Source: Aphanomyces cochlioides (lineage: Eukaryota; Oomycota; Saprolegniomycetes; Saprolegniales; Verrucalvaceae). Taken from it: a stretch of 64,000 nt of DNA. The stretch's first letter is position 1. Every line of letters starts with the position of its first letter. The position numbers and the translations under genes were made by a program. Location: contig JAHQRK010000005.1 of assembly GCA_019828595.1 (NCBI GenBank), positions 62,001-126,000 of the forward strand, written 5' to 3'. The notes beneath the pieces were generated by a model, which did no database searches, was not told the origin of the DNA, and saw only the letters and a list, made by a program, of their open reading frames with translations. This document shows positions 32,598-43,706 of this stretch, one piece after another.

Positions 32598-35500
32598 TCA
32601 AGTACCATGAGTCCAAAATTGCTCCATTTCGCGGCGAAAACTTGGACTGAGGCCACTTGGATCTCTCCACTCTGTCGTGACTCCCTGCTTTGGAAGCGAT
32701 GGTGCTGGCGGTGGTGTCCATTGCACTTGGTTGTTTGGCTTCGGGACGACCACAAAAGGCTCAAAAGATTTCTTGGCAACTACACGCTTGATATTCGTTC
32801 GCTCCTCCACAAAACGTTTTCGACGATTCGTCTCCATGTATCGAACTTCTTCATGGAGACGTTTCTCGCGTTCCTCCAACTGAGCGGCCTGCTTCTGTAC
32901 TCGCGATCTTTCGTCTTGGACTTGACTGACTAATGCTGCAGCTTCCCGCATCGTTTCCTGGCCATGGTTTATTTCAAGACAAATGACTTTCAATCTACCT
33001 TGGCTTCATATTCCATGGCGGCGCTGTGTTCGGATGCTTCTCGAACTTTTTCCGCCATGGCTTCAATTCGTGCTGCAGCTTCCCGGAGTCGTTGCTTTTC
33101 ACTGTCGAGCTGCATTTGCAGTTCTGCAAGTGCTTCCATTTCACTCGCGTGGTTGTGCACCATTTGCTCAAAGGCTTGTGTCTCCTGCCGGACACGATGC
33201 AATTTTTCCTCCACACGTTTTTGCTCTAGATGCAACTTCTCTTGACTCAGTCGTTGCTCTCTCAATGCTTCTTCTTGCTGTGCTGCAAAAGCCTGAACTC
33301 CTCGATTATTCCATCATGTCGTTGCTGAGATTTCGTACCGCCCTTGCAAAATGGAGCTGTCGCTCTTCCTCCATGAGTTGCTCTCGTCGAGTATGAAGTC
33401 GAGTCTCTGCAACACGAATATCTTGAATGTACGCGCCTACAAGTCATATCGTGAAAATGGACACTTCGAAACATTTGCGTGCTTAAAGTTTGAGTCACCA
33501 CTCGAGTATTGCTGTCGGTGCGTTCTTGCAATAATGTTGTTTGGGATTGAAAATGGAGTGCCAATTCATCAAGACGAGATTGCTCCAAACGAAGACGTTC
33601 CTTCTCTTCCATGTGCTCTCCACGCAGAGTCCGCATGGTTGTTTCCATGGTGCTCAAGAGGGCTGCAAGATAGATTCACTCAGATGACAAAACTGAAGTC
33701 GTGGAGGAATTACCCTGCAGTCGATGACATTCTTCTTGCGATCGGTTCATATATGCTTTGCAACTGCCTTCCATGTCAAGTAGCAATCGTGCGCGTGTTT
33801 CGTTTTCACCAACAAGTCGCATATCCATTTCACTCTTGCCACCGACAACACTTTCTTGCAAAACCTAATCGTGGTTTACTTTCTTACTTGATTCAATGGC
33901 TTGCCTTGAGTCCACTCACTGCTGCCCGAACTTGAGTCAGCAGTCGTTCGAGCGCTTCTTTCTCTGCGTGGCGTTGTTCTTCGGCTTGCCATCGTTGCTG
34001 CTGCAACGCTTCCTGCTCTCGGTCGTGTTGAATGCGTTGACATCGCTCGACACTTTGAGCGTGCAAGGATTGCTCCTTGACCAAATCGCGCTGGCAGGTG
34101 ACTAACGTTGCCTGGAGACTGGATAGCTGGCCTCGCAGCGAATTGTTTTCAAGCTGCAGCTCCTTTACAAGAGCTTGGAGTGCCGACAACTCACTCGTTT
34201 GGATACGAAGAGCAGCGACCTCTTGGCCTAAAGTCTATTCATGGCATTATTCATGCAGATGGAATCGGAGTCAACCTGTTTTTCTTGGGTCAGACTTGTG
34301 ACCTTTTCTTGCCACCGCGCTGACTCTGCAATGGCACGACTCAGCTCCTCTCGCAGGGTGGACTCTTGCGTTCTTAGAGTTTGATTGTCGACGGCAAGTC
34401 GATCTTTTTCGTGTGCGTCGTCTGCAGCTTGCAATTTCACCTAGAGCCAATTGATCAAAATGGCAAAATGTGGCATCTCAAATCACTTTGTCGTATTCGA
34501 TTTGCATGTCAGACAATTGCGAGGTGGCCGTATTGAGCTGTGCTGTCAAGTTATTGACCTTTTCAACGCTTTGTTCGAGTTGGTGGGTGACAAATGCTGG
34601 CACGATTGTACTCTCGTCGTTCAGAAACGACGCTCGTGATGTTGGACTTGGTCGTTTGGGTAAACTCGATGCTTTCTAGTCGACGTCGAAGTGATTTCCA
34701 CATGAAAATCATTGTTACCGAGGATTTGTCATCAAAGATGGGCCGAGGGGGCGATGGTGCTTTCACTTTTTCTGGAGATGGCTTTGAAGTTTCAATGGAC
34801 GGTGGCGGTGTCGTTGGCTTCTCAACTGAATTGTCCGATGTAAATTTTGGTGGCGATTGTTTGGTAAACGTGGACCGCTGTGGACTTGGTTCTTTCACGG
34901 GGGAGTTATGATTTGACGGCACGCTTGGTGAGATTGACCGTGGCGGAATGTCCAGTTGAAAGTCGTCATTTCGAGCCTTTTCCACCTTTGGAGGTGAATT
35001 TGTTGTTGCTGGAAGAGTTGGGGGCTCTTGCGTTGGCTGAGGCGCTGGGACAGGAGACGATTTCTCTCGCATGGGTTTCTCCACTGGAGGTTGAATCGGT
35101 TCGGTTTGTTTCTCAACAACAGGCTGCTGCTTCTTCATCCATGGAAATGCCGGCAAGTCGTTGTCGACTGCTTCTGCAACTGGTTTGGGCTTTTCAGGAG
35201 GCGATGCCGCTTCTTGTGTCTTTTTCTTCACCCATGGAAACTCTGGTAATTCATCAGCTGGTTCTTTGGCTGAGGATTTTAGGGGAGAAACTTCTTCCTG
35301 AAGCTTGACGTCTTCAGCTGGAGCTGGCTGAGAGTTTTTCTTCATCCACGGAAATGCTGGCATGTCGTCGTCCTTTTTGTCCTCTAGTACCGTCTCCTCC
35401 TTTTGTTCTTTGGTGCCTTTCATCCATGGAAATGATGGCGTGTCGTCGGTAGTCTTGTCGGATTTTTCTCCTCCTCCACCCCTTCGTCGACCACGACCGC

Positions 35501-36413
35501 CTCGGCTCTCACGTGAATCATCTGGCTGGTCAAATCCAAAGTCTTTCTTCCCAAATATGTCGTCAGTCTTGTCTGGCTTGCGATCCATATCTTTGGATGG
35601 CTCTGGCTCTTCCTCAACGGCTTTTCGACTGGTTTTGTCGTTGAAGAGAGAGTCCAATTTGCTTTTACTCGACACCCTCGACTCAGTCTCCTCCTTCTCT
35701 TTCTCCTTGTCCCCAAACAAAGCCGCTGTCCTTGCAAAGGGATCTGCATTTGGTTTCACTTCTTGCTTGCCAAAGATATCAGCATCGTTGAACGAACTCC
35801 GTCGTCCTTTTGGACGATCGCTTGTCTCTCTTGTCCTTGAGAAGGATGTCGTAGATGGCGTTGAGTCTTCAAAGAAGGATGCTGAAATTGTTTGAGACGG
35901 TATATCTTCCTCCTTTGGTTTTTCCGGCGATGGATCTTTCACTGGTGAGTCCAGCTTCGACGATTGAAACTCCGAGTCGTCAAATCCGAGCGCTTTGGCA
36001 AACTCTTCGTCCAAGTTCTTCATGGACGACTTGGGCTTCGGGATATCTTGGTCAAAATCGAATCCCGACTTGCGCTTAAAGTCCATCTTGTCGCCATCGT
36101 CGTCGTCGGCATCCCACGACGGAGACTTGTCCTTCTACTCCACGCCATTATGCTATCGAATCGGTAAGTTTACCTTTTTCTTCTTGTCTTTAGACTTTTT
36201 CGCCTTCTTTGGCGAGTCTGCCTTTGTTCCTTTGGATGATGACGATGGTTTGGGTGTATCACTGAGAAGATCGTCCAAGTCAAAATCATCCATCTCGACA
36301 TTATTCGTTGCTGCCGATCCACCGATGGAGATGAGACCACTGGTGAGTGCATCGCTCTTGGCTTTTTCTGGCTTCTTCCCGAGCGGAATCAAGTCGCCCA
36401 ACGACGACGACAT
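32598..36413 (-). CDS. FBF1: FBF1-like ciliary transition-fibre protein, ten exons
   Basis: Ten exons on the minus strand: 36174-36413, 34719-36134, 34487-34675, 34276-34440, 33920-34234, 33714-33864, 33465-33662, 33339-33421, 32999-33292, 32598-32957. Introns are 39-55 nt with GT-AG ends, and the exons sum to 1136 codons plus stop in one frame. The N-terminus has DDFDLDDLLSD. A low-complexity region follows with four FPWMKK-like motifs (FPWMKG, FPWMKK, FPWVKK, FPWMKK), like the repeated tryptophan motifs of Fas-binding factor 1. The C-terminal half is continuous coiled coil (LSTMETTMRTLRGEHMEEKE, RLRLEQSRLDELALHFQSQ). Length matches human FBF1 (about 1130). FBF1 anchors cilia at basal-body transition fibres, which fits a zoospore-forming oomycete. 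The splice at 33422-33464 is the least certain. Confidence 0.72.
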
Positions 36414-36976
36414 CGTTTAGAGCGTTTCACATGTCTGAAACGTCGCTGCACGACTGATCTTCTAAAAAGATGACTCATGGCAATCTTCTGCGACGGAGCA
36501 ATCGTCGAGCAACTTTGGTCTAAATTACTAACGTTGTCGATGCAACTCTCATTGACGTCCCAACGATTTGACTACAACAACGAGCCTCCTTTCTGGAATT
36601 TGACCTTCACGAGAAGACTTGACATCGAGCGAGCAACGTAGAGAGAAACTTCGAGTCGGCATGCAGCGAAATGACCACCAGCTGGTCGTTGCCTTGGCAA
36701 GACAGACATCAAACGAGTTGCCCACGAATTTCAGCTCAACGTTTAGTCTAGAACGAACGATTTCAATCAAGAATCATTGGAATACAAAGACCTGCTGAGC
36801 TGGATGCTTCTCGAAGTCATTTCTTGGACACTTCTTGAGGATTGGAATGGGAAAATGCCACTGTTTTTACCAGAGTTGTAATGTTCGGACATGCTATTTT
36901 GGACGAGCTGCGATGTGGAAGACAGTTGCTCGTCCCATTCTTTTCACATCCGTTGGGCAACGTGACCAGTTTGTAG
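36414..36976. other. Intergenic between FBF1-like gene and START-like-family gene
   Basis: This is the divergent 5' flank of both genes. I see no coding region. Confidence 0.55.
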
Positions 36977-37064
36977 CGATTCCGAGACTTCATTGTGCAA
37001 TTGTTTGTCTCCACGTCAGGCGATTCCGAGACTTCATTGTGCAATTGTTTGTCTCCACGTCAGG
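36977..37064. repeat. Perfect 44-bp tandem duplication in the 5' leader
   Basis: The 44 bp at 36977-37020 are repeated exactly at 37021-37064, ending just before the ATG at 37066. Since 44 is not a multiple of three, any reading that began upstream would change frame. This favours 37066 as the true start. Confidence 0.9.
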
Positions 37065-37065
37065 T

Positions 37066-38583
37066 ATGCCGAATTCAAGAATACTTTTATCAAGATGCAT
37101 CGTCGATCGGATTGACCAACTCGTTGTGGATGCCCGCGAACTTGAACAAGGCCGGCGATCCAATGCTTTCCATATCTTATGCAAGCTTCAAGAACTTGAA
37201 GCCATTGCTGGATTACACCCCCAGGACATGGTAGTTGTCGAGTCCAAGTTTAAAAAAGTCGCCCAGATCCTGAAATCCTGGTCTTCCCCACATTCCTCAA
37301 TATCCAGTGGAAATGGAAGAAATATTAGCACTCTAAATCCACTGACAAAGCAACCATCACCCAGACAGATCCTCCACATCAATCAACTTGTTCTTGCACT
37401 GTGTACAAGTGGCTTTACTGGAACTTCCATGGCATGGCATGCTCTCGGTGGAATTTGCACCACTTGTTTTGAATCACCTTTTGAAAATACATTGTGGCGG
37501 AACCGATCTCTACCAGCTGTGCCTTGGACTCGCCGAGTTGCTGCTAACTGGATAACTGCAACGCTCATGGAGCAATTTGATGCATTGGTTTCTCATTGCA
37601 CTGTTGCGCCCATTCCAAAGTGCGGTCAAACTATTGATATCCCCTGTGCTTCTTCATCCCCTTTATGTGTCGAGGAAGTGAGCCATATTCACTTGGTGCA
37701 CTTGGAACACTTGCAAACGTACCACGCGACGAAATTCAGACAGCATCGGGTTAGTTTTCCATTTTCAACTTTGGTACGCCTTCGCAAAGAACATTATAGA
37801 GCAGACCTCAAGTGCAATCCCCCTTTGGAAATATTTCCTCCAGAGAGAAGCGAATACAGCATTGCTCTCCAACGCATCCAGTCGGCTGGTGGTGAAAGAA
37901 TGAACTCTCCATCTTCCCAATATATATTGACCCGACAATGTGATGACGAGAACTCCTATTGTATCGTAGCTTGTGCCATTACAAAAGACGAACGTTATCC
38001 AAATCAGCATGGTCTGACTCGAGAATGGGTTTGCTGGACTACCATTAAACGAAACCACGACAATACTGCTACAATTATCCAAATGGCAGTCGCCACGGGG
38101 CTCCAAGATGTATCCACAGGGCGATTTGTTCCTTATGACAACGTTGACCAAATAATTCATGGAAGCTGTGATGACTTGTTTGAAAAGCTGGCTGTGCGGC
38201 TTGTCGAACAGACCACTCATGCTTTTCGTCAAGACGCCCAGCAAACTTTGACCAAGCTCAGTGGTTTACAATCTCAATATGCAATGAACCAACAAATCGC
38301 CATCGTTGGCAAAGACTGCTACAATCACAATAAACGATCTAGAACAGATATCGCATCGTCTGAAAAGAGAATTCGTCGCGATGATGTTTTTCAAGCGATT
38401 AATCTTTTGTCCCAACGATTTAGCGAGGAATTTGAAGCGAAGAGAATTACAGCAGTCGTGGACTACTTGACTCGACATCCGATGGACGCGACAGCATTTG
38501 TAGCATTATCTGGCTCCCCGAGGGTTCAAAGAGCATGGCTGCAATCGAAATTTCAAGTCTTAAGACCGATTAATATCAAGTGA
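37066..38583 (+). CDS. Lineage-specific START-like-family protein with C-terminal helical module
   Basis: The reading has 505 residues from the ATG at 37066 (MPNSRILLSRC). It aligns by eye throughout with the proteins at 49040-50704 and 55846-57051. Conserved landmarks: AWHALGGICTTCF, RRVAANWITATLMEQFDALV, YHATKFRQHRVSFPFSTLVR, ILTRQCDDENSYCIVACAITKDE, LTREWVCWTTIKR and IIQMAVATGL. The last three resemble the late strands of START/SRPBCC lipid-binding folds in oomycete proteins; this fold is my inference. The C-terminal ~60 residues (DVFQAINLLSQRFSEEFEAK..ATAFVALSGSPRVQRAWLQ) form the module shared with the BED protein. Subcellular location and ligand are unknown. The 3' flank carries the gutted ankyrin-like copy at 38670-38860. 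Confidence 0.75.
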   Translation: MPNSRILLSRCIVDRIDQLVVDARELEQGRRSNAFHILCKLQELEAIAGLHPQDMVVVESKFKKVAQILKSWSSPHSSISSGNGRNISTLNPLTKQPSPRQILHINQLVLALCTSGFTGTSMAWHALGGICTTCFESPFENTLWRNRSLPAVPWTRRVAANWITATLMEQFDALVSHCTVAPIPKCGQTIDIPCASSSPLCVEEVSHIHLVHLEHLQTYHATKFRQHRVSFPFSTLVRLRKEHYRADLKCNPPLEIFPPERSEYSIALQRIQSAGGERMNSPSSQYILTRQCDDENSYCIVACAITKDERYPNQHGLTREWVCWTTIKRNHDNTATIIQMAVATGLQDVSTGRFVPYDNVDQIIHGSCDDLFEKLAVRLVEQTTHAFRQDAQQTLTKLSGLQSQYAMNQQIAIVGKDCYNHNKRSRTDIASSEKRIRRDDVFQAINLLSQRFSEEFEAKRITAVVDYLTRHPMDATAFVALSGSPRVQRAWLQSKFQVLRPINIK

Positions 38584-38669
38584 GTACGTGATAAAACACA
38601 GGAAAGTCGACCTGTCGCTTTGAAGAGCCAAGAATAGAGTACAGAATGAAAACATCAAGCTGAATATCC

Positions 38670-38860
38670 TCTAGGATCTTCGTCCGATTCACTGTCGCAA
38701 TCTTCGTCAATCATCCAAGTCTAGACATCAATTTTTGCCTCATTGCAAAACTTTTGGACAGATCGGCAAACAGCACTATATCCAAGCTCAAGTCTGGCAG
38801 GTTCTGTGCCACACAGTCCATAAATCCAGGGACGAACAAAATTTCCGCGTTAGAATGTGA
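38670..38860 (-). pseudogene. Internally deleted remnant of an ankyrin-like gene
   Basis: Read on the minus strand, the 5' piece (EILFVPGFMDCVAQ..LPDLSLDIVLFADLSKSF) matches the start of the 47405-48774 protein (VLCVPGLMDFVTQFQPGLSLDMAPFAALAKKL). It is joined directly to that gene's last-exon sequence (AKIDV-stop-TWMIDEDCDSESDED). Everything between, about 1.2 kb, is missing, and the last exon has an in-frame stop. The following bases also match downstream DNA of the other copy. Confidence 0.75.
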
Positions 38861-38896
38861 TTGGAGGTGCAACTTGGAAGAAAATTCACAGCAATA

Positions 38897-41884
38897 GAGA
38901 GTTTGCGAAAATGACTCTTAGACGGAATATATGGGACTTCTATAGGACAAGAGGTTTTGAAGTTTAACGCGCAGGTTAAAGAAAAGGTTAAAATGTATTA
39001 CTCATGATGTTTCTTTATGCTTTCTCAACAAGTTCACAACCGATTTCCAAGAAAGCTGCCCACGTCGCCGTTTGAGGCTGTGAGATGGAATGTCAGGCAC
39101 CTCGACTGCCGCCTGACATCGAATGAAGACATTTTGTGCGTCCATCTCAGTCCGTATTGGCTCAAGAAGACGCAAGAGGCTTGTTCTGGTCTCAATGCGG
39201 CGCATGAGGTAACGCAAATCGCACATCCGCTTCTGACCATCGCGATCAGGCATGTCTTTTGCATCAACTTGTTTCAGTGGTGGGATATGCATGGATTGGC
39301 TACCAAGGCACCAGAGCAGCCACATTTGGTAGACAGTGCCGTTTGGGACTTTGAATTCTGCAGGTAGGCGACTGAGACGACCATGAACAAGATTCAGAGC
39401 AACTGGATAGGCAAACGATGACGGCGCATTTGTTGTTTGTGATGTTTGGGGATACGGTCACCACTGTCATGTCTGGGAATTTGCTGCAAACTCTCCCGAC
39501 TTCCCGTGCTGGTCGTCTCCGCCAAGCAGGACATTATCATGTCTTTCAAGCCATGATACGTGACAGTTCCAAGGCCAACAGCTCTCTCTTCAAGCGTATT
39601 CGTGACACCAGCAAAAATTCGCGCGTTTGAAGCTGCAATTTCCGAGATGGTTTGAATCATATCGTTGTGCAATTGATGCATTTTAGACAAGATTGAAACA
39701 TGAGGTGGAATTCCTGTGGGTTTGATTTTCGAGTTTGCTTGGTAATGTCCACTCTTTACAAGTACTTTGAGTTGCTCTAACATAACGGGTGTAGAAAAGA
39801 GTGGGGTGAGGAAAAGGGGATGTGATCTTGAAATTTTGTCAGCAAGAAAGTCAGAATGATACACGAGTGATGCAAGGGCAAATTCAAGAGCAAATACAAG
39901 ATTGGGTGGAGAGTTTGGAAACATGATTTGTATTGCTTCAGAAACAATTTGAGTCCGGCTTTCAAAGTGTGGTGGCAGAATGGAGAAGTCCTGTGACTCT
40001 ATTGGTAAGCCACATACCGTCCGACCAACATACATATCACCAGCAGCTTCGTAGCGTAGATAAGTATTCTGAACTCCGCCCAGCGACCAACCTGCTTGAA
40101 GATGAACAGCAGTAGAAGAGGGACATGCCGTTGATCCCGAAGTACAAAAAGTTGCAGCACCCTTTCTCAATGAATGTGTACCGATATCGTCAGGGTTAAT
40201 TCCACGCCGATCAAGCTCTGGTTTAATTGAAGGATGATCAAGGAGTAAGCTCACTGTTTACGGAAGCGATCATACTACTTGTCACCAGGAAATAATAGAT
40301 CACTATTCTTGTCAAATTCGAAGCTGGCGCAATATATTCCCAATGCAAGAATAGGCCAGATTGATGGAGCAATGGGATTAGCGTAAATACGTCGTGGATC
40401 ACGGGGGCGGTCGCCAGACTGGTCATTCTTCATGTGGGCAAAATATATACAAAGAGAATCACTTGACCATTCAATATGACCATGCCTGATTCCAAAAGCG
40501 TTCGAAGCTCTACACATCAAATTCCATGCAACAATCAAATATGTTCTCGCAAAAACCATCTCTTTCTTGTCACCACCAAGGAGTTGTTCACACAAAAACT
40601 GGTAGAATTCGAAGGATAAGGGATCTTTACCAACCTTAATTGGGTCCAACCCTCTTGAAGTATTCTGGGCAATAGTTCCTTTCAATCCTTTAAAGTAATT
40701 TGTGAGCTCCTTCTCCAATGTTGTAGACATACAAATACCATATTCGCGAAACAGATTGAAGAGACCAGCACGATGTGTGTTTAAAGCAGAATAACTGAGG
40801 CTCGTTCCATCATTTTTGCGCAAGCTAAGAAGCCACGACACAAAGTCAGGGGCTTCAAGTTGGTCAAACTGGATAGGGTGATGGACGCGGTCTTCCAAGC
40901 GTGACTTCACCAAATCTCTGAGGCCGTTTGCATCATTTGGGACGTCACCAAGTGCTGACAAAAAGGAAGGGTTCAAAAGGGCTGGCTTGTTGCAAACGAG
41001 CCACGCAATGAAACGCGTGTACGACTGGAAGTATATCTTTCTCGACACTTGCGAAACGGTGTTTGAGCGAACTTCCTGTGCTCGCACCCGCAAATCGTCA
41101 AAACTCTCGCTTTGCATGTTTGTTGGACAATGACCCACAAAATCACTTCTTTCCTATCTGTCCGTGAAGTGTGGGGGAGTTGCAGTCAGTTAAAAAGTTT
41201 GCTTTTTTCAATTCTCTGTGAGAATTTGTCCCATAAAACCTCTGAAACCAAATGGACTGTCCAACAAATTCAAGAAAATGGACTTTTCTTGTAATTTTCT
41301 CCGAATCGTCAACAAGAATTTTGCTTGTGTCAGTCTTTTGCGAAATGAATAAATTTCTTGAAATTGCTACAGTCCTGATCCTCACAGTCAGGTCAGTGTG
41401 CCACGAGTACGATTTAGTCGATACCATTGCCGACAGATGTGCAGAAAACAATGTTATGTTATTTGAAGTGAATTCAGTGCAGTGCAAGCTCTATAGTGCT
41501 TGCGTGACACTTGTTTGGTGAGTTTGGTGGCGATCATGGTTATTGATTACACATCCTGCAGGAAGAACTCGAGGCTATGAAGTACTTGTTGAAAGATATG
41601 TGTTTTGCGTCTATGACAATGGTTTTTCACATCACACTGCGGCATGATGAGCAGCGCACCACAATGAATCACGCCAGGACAGAGGGGCAGTCGGAGACAA
41701 CCTTGCACAATTTTTCTATTGGTCAATGCAATTTTCTGGATCCTGATTGGCTAGTCTTCAAGAAAATATTTTTGCTTGTATTTTTGGTCTACAGACAATT
41801 TAGCTTCGAAGTTTACAAGAAAAATTCTTCAAAAGTGCTTTGAAGAAAATTTTACAAGAAAAAGTCAATTTTCGCAAACTCTCT
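38897..41884. mobile_element. 3-kb segment bracketed by inverted repeats and TA, containing a Crypton
   Basis: GAGAGTTTGCGAAAAT at 38897-38912 is complemented by the sequence ending at 41884. Both ends are flanked by TA (38895-38896 and 41885-41886), the target duplication of Tc1/mariner-like elements. The Crypton pseudogene fills most of the interval. Cryptons normally lack terminal inverted repeats, so either a Crypton sits inside a TA-flanked element or the repeats are two MITE ends by chance on either side. Confidence 0.4.
39002..41117 (-). pseudogene. CryptonS-type tyrosine recombinase, broken
   Basis: Reading from the ATG at 41117 (MQSESFDDLRVRAQEV), the protein has an N-terminal SAM-like core-binding domain (YTRFIAWLV..HRAGLFNLFREYGI) and a catalytic domain. 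The catalytic residues are seen in MCRASNAFGIRHGHI (Arg I), GTHSLRKGAATF (His-x-x-Arg), LQAGWSLGGVQNTYLRY (Trp and the nucleophile Tyr). The C-terminal domain has GTVYQMWLLWCLG. An in-frame TAG at 40275-40277 (probably CAG originally), a frameshift near 40255 and another near 39430 separate the three parts; the last stop is at 39002. Cryptons move by site-specific recombination of a circle. The S group is the one known in stramenopiles. This copy is inactive. Confidence 0.78.
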
Positions 41885-42036
41885 ATTAGAGAGTTGCAAT
41901 TGACTTTTTCTTGAATATCTGTACACTGTATTCTATTTATCAGCATATGTGAAGACAGGATGTCACTGGTGGGGTTTGGTTAGAGAAAATGAACTTGATT
42001 CCTGTAAAAATAATTGAAAACATTAAGTTCGATACA
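41118..42036. other. Non-coding region with hairpins
   Basis: No gene is supported. It holds the right-end inverted repeats at 41856-41914 and, just before, a 9-bp stem hairpin (TTCTTCAAA-AGTGC-TTTGAAGAA, 41826-41848). Confidence 0.55.
41856..41914. repeat. Long hairpin: 16-bp outer and 7-bp inner stems
   Basis: CAAGAAAAAGTCAATT (41856-41871) pairs with 41899-41914, and AACTCTC (41878-41884) pairs with GAGAGTT (41890-41896) around TATTA. It looks like two head-to-head copies of the same element end, the left one being the TIR of the 38897-41884 segment. Confidence 0.7.
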
Positions 42037-43706
42037 TCAATTCAAGGAGTGTTCCGCTAAAAGCTGGCGAAGCCAGATGATTTGTAGCGGTGGCAGCGAC
42101 AGAAATGCCGTGTGGAACATGGAATTTTTGGTGAAGTAGGTCACGAAGCGCGCTAAATCTTCTTCGGGGAATTCACCGTAATAATTTTGATGGAGGTACT
42201 CGATGGCGGCAAAGACGTCGTTTCCCTCTTCGCGTTTCACCCGCATCGACTCAACTTCTTCGCTATCTGTGGTTACGCTCTCATGGCGGGGTCGTTGTGC
42301 ACATGGCGGGGTCGTTGTGCACATGTTTGTCCTCGTCTTCACTTGCTGCGGCGCTCGTTTCGGGTGTATGATGGAATGCAGGAGCACCAGCAGGTTGGAG
42401 AAAGACGATACGCATAATCTCATCGTAGATTTCCTCCTCCTCAATCAGTGGCTCAAAGTCTCGGTATAGATCGACGATTCGGAGGTTGTTACGCTCGGCC
42501 TCTCTGGCGAATTCTTGCGTGTAGTAGACCTTGAGATGCTTGATCAGTTCGTCAAATTGGACATTTGGATCCGACATCGGATCAATCGGATAATTGTCGT
42601 AAGGCATAAATGACCACCATTGCGCTGCAATCCCGTCGCGACGGCAATCTGAATCAACGTGGAAGTGCCGTCCGGTCGGGCTTTCACAATTGTCCAGCTC
42701 GTCCATTCCTTTGTTGTGGCATTATTGGCCGCAGGATAGCATTCATCCCTTGTGATACAGCAAGCCAGCGCGCAATAGAGATTGTGCTCCTCAAATTGGC
42801 GCATCAAGATATGCTGCTTGTTGGGCCCAGCAACTCGTTTGGCGTGCTTCGAGCCGACTTGTAACAATGCAATTGGATTTCTTGGATCAGACGTTTTAAA
42901 GACTTCTTTCGGTCGATTGGCTCGGATGTGATGTTCTTCTCGAATTGTCCTTTGGCAACTTTCATTGCAGTCTTGAAGGGTAAAAGAATCGCATGCTGGC
43001 GGTAATTTGTCAAATGATAACTCTTTTGCTGACGAAGATTGACCACATGCATCTCGCTGACTTCTTCTAGGCACAGATCCGATGACTGGCATCGGATTTG
43101 AATGGTTTTGTACTCGGCATTTGGGGTATAAGGAGTCAAGCAGTGTTCCATGAGCACGTCGATTTGGCTGAACATGTTGGACGTGATCCAGTTGGCGGCA
43201 ATTTCACGACCATGGGGAAGTGCCGGCAGCGGTTTGTTGACCCACAACGTTGCATTTTGTCCATAATCAGTTCTCATTGATGCAAAAAGGTTGCTGCAAA
43301 CACCACCAAACGCAGTCCACGCCGTCGATGGCAGGTGTGGCGCCTTCGGCGTGACCAGGAGATCGTGGACCACTTGATTCGCAGGTCGTTTGATCGTGTA
43401 ACCATCGGTAAGCGATAGTTAGTTGCGTTGTTTCCAGTCACGCAAGAGCTCGGCAGCTCGAGCAAGATTCTTCTTCATCGTTTTTCGTTTCCTGAACAAG
43501 TGCGGATTGTGGATGATTTCCTCTTCTTCCTTCAGGAATCGGTCGAGAAGCCCATTCCAGTTGTCATTTTGCGTGATCGTGCTTCAGTCTTTTCCTGAGT
43601 TGGATGTGTTCTCGAGCTCCCTCGCAGCCACGATTTTGGCCAAAAGCAGCTTCACTCTGGTGTCTTTGCTCGTCTTGAAACTATGTGGCTTGGAGTTCTT
43701 GGCCAT
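42037..43706 (-). pseudogene. Decayed paralogue of the START-like-family gene
   Basis: It is a close relative of the intact 49040-50704 gene over its whole length, including the upstream bases around the ATG at 43706 (MAKNSKPHSFKTSK). An in-frame stop occurs near 43420, and the frame changes near 42940, 42610 and 42300. The last change coincides with a 20-bp direct repeat of CATGGCGGGGTCGTTGTGCA at about 42283-42322. Conserved blocks survive in pieces: STAWTAFGGVCSNLFASM, HGREIAANWITSNMFSQ, ILMRQFEEHNLYCALACC, TKEWTSWTIV, and the C-terminal module (DVFAAIEYLHQNYYGEF..TAFLSL..IIWLRQ). Confidence 0.85.
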
